This document shows, piece by piece, positions 64,000-64,000 of a DNA stretch of 64,000 nucleotides (its first letter is position 1; each line of letters opens with the position of its first letter). Below the pieces are notes generated by a model. It saw only the letters and a program-made list of their open reading frames with translations. It was not told where the DNA came from and searched no databases. The stretch covers positions 51,659 through 115,658 of the forward strand of contig JBALXS010000004.1 in NCBI GenBank assembly GCA_036960485.1. The letters are read 5' to 3'. This stretch comes from Rs1 sp036960485. Lineage in GTDB: Bacteria; Pseudomonadota; Gammaproteobacteria; Pseudomonadales; Balneatricaceae. Made by a program: the position numbers and the translations under genes.

Positions 64000-64000
64000 A

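Noticed and set aside
1..64000. CRISPR arrays, tRNA or rRNA genes, prophage
   Set aside because: No regularly spaced repeats of the proper length, no cloverleaf-type sequence and no phage genes were found by eye.

Overview
The window looks like chromosome of a moderately AT-rich marine gammaproteobacterium. The protein families are of proteobacterial type: TRAP and PhnCDE/PAAT transporters, MocR and LysR regulators, ectoine and malonate catabolism, and several c-di-GMP proteins. Compatible-solute and D-amino-acid catabolism suggest a saline habitat. I saw no tRNA, rRNA, CRISPR array or prophage. The species is not identified from sequence alone.

Layout. 1-0.43 kb: 3' end of trpB. 1.0-8.5 kb (minus): a phosphonate-type ABC transporter (phnD, phnC, two phnE) downstream of a sigma54-type two-component system, with candidate sigma54 promoter and palindromic upstream sites in front of phnD. 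9.0-16.7 kb (minus): a complete malonate-use locus: GntR regulator, TRAP transporter, malonyl-CoA decarboxylase, malonyl-CoA synthetase and a small thioesterase. 16.9-19.0 kb: LysR regulator divergent from a glyoxalase-fold protein and a SnoaL-like protein. 19.0-23.4 kb (plus): TPP riboswitch, thiD, a ThiXYZ-type pyrimidine transporter and tenA, a thiamin precursor salvage operon. 23.5-28.4 kb (minus): an Ada/Ogt-like repair protein, an SRPBCC protein, an HbpS/GlcG-like secreted protein, a Crp/Fnr regulator, a frameshifted ccdA, a short cytochrome c and an overlapping small secreted ORF. 28.6-30.4 kb: two glycosyltransferases.

30.5-37.8 kb holds compatible-solute catabolism: a betaine-demethylase-like flavoenzyme with a LysR regulator, then a MocR regulator divergent from ectoine hydrolase (doeA) and the N-acetyl-diaminobutyrate deacetylase (doeB). 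38.0-41.1 kb: an acetyltransferase, a DUF6765 protein and a REP-associated tyrosine transposase. 41.1-49.2 kb: a D-glutamate locus: LysR regulator, polar amino acid ABC transporter, DgcN, DgcA and a DadA-like oxidase. 49.3-59.0 kb: an unrecognised 510-residue protein, then four c-di-GMP proteins with a decayed EAL fragment, a truncated PAAR gene and an orphan GntR regulator. 59.6-63.3 kb: ppk-ppx, preceded by five PhoB-like CTGTCAT heptamers. A cupin gene lies at the right edge.

The most rewarding leads are the ppk upstream repeats, the D-glutamate uptake and catabolism unit, the operator-like array in front of doeA, the sigma54/upstream-site arrangement at phnD, a 25-base repeat shared between an intergenic hairpin and the end of the 510-residue gene, and the in-frame EAL remnant behind a diguanylate cyclase.
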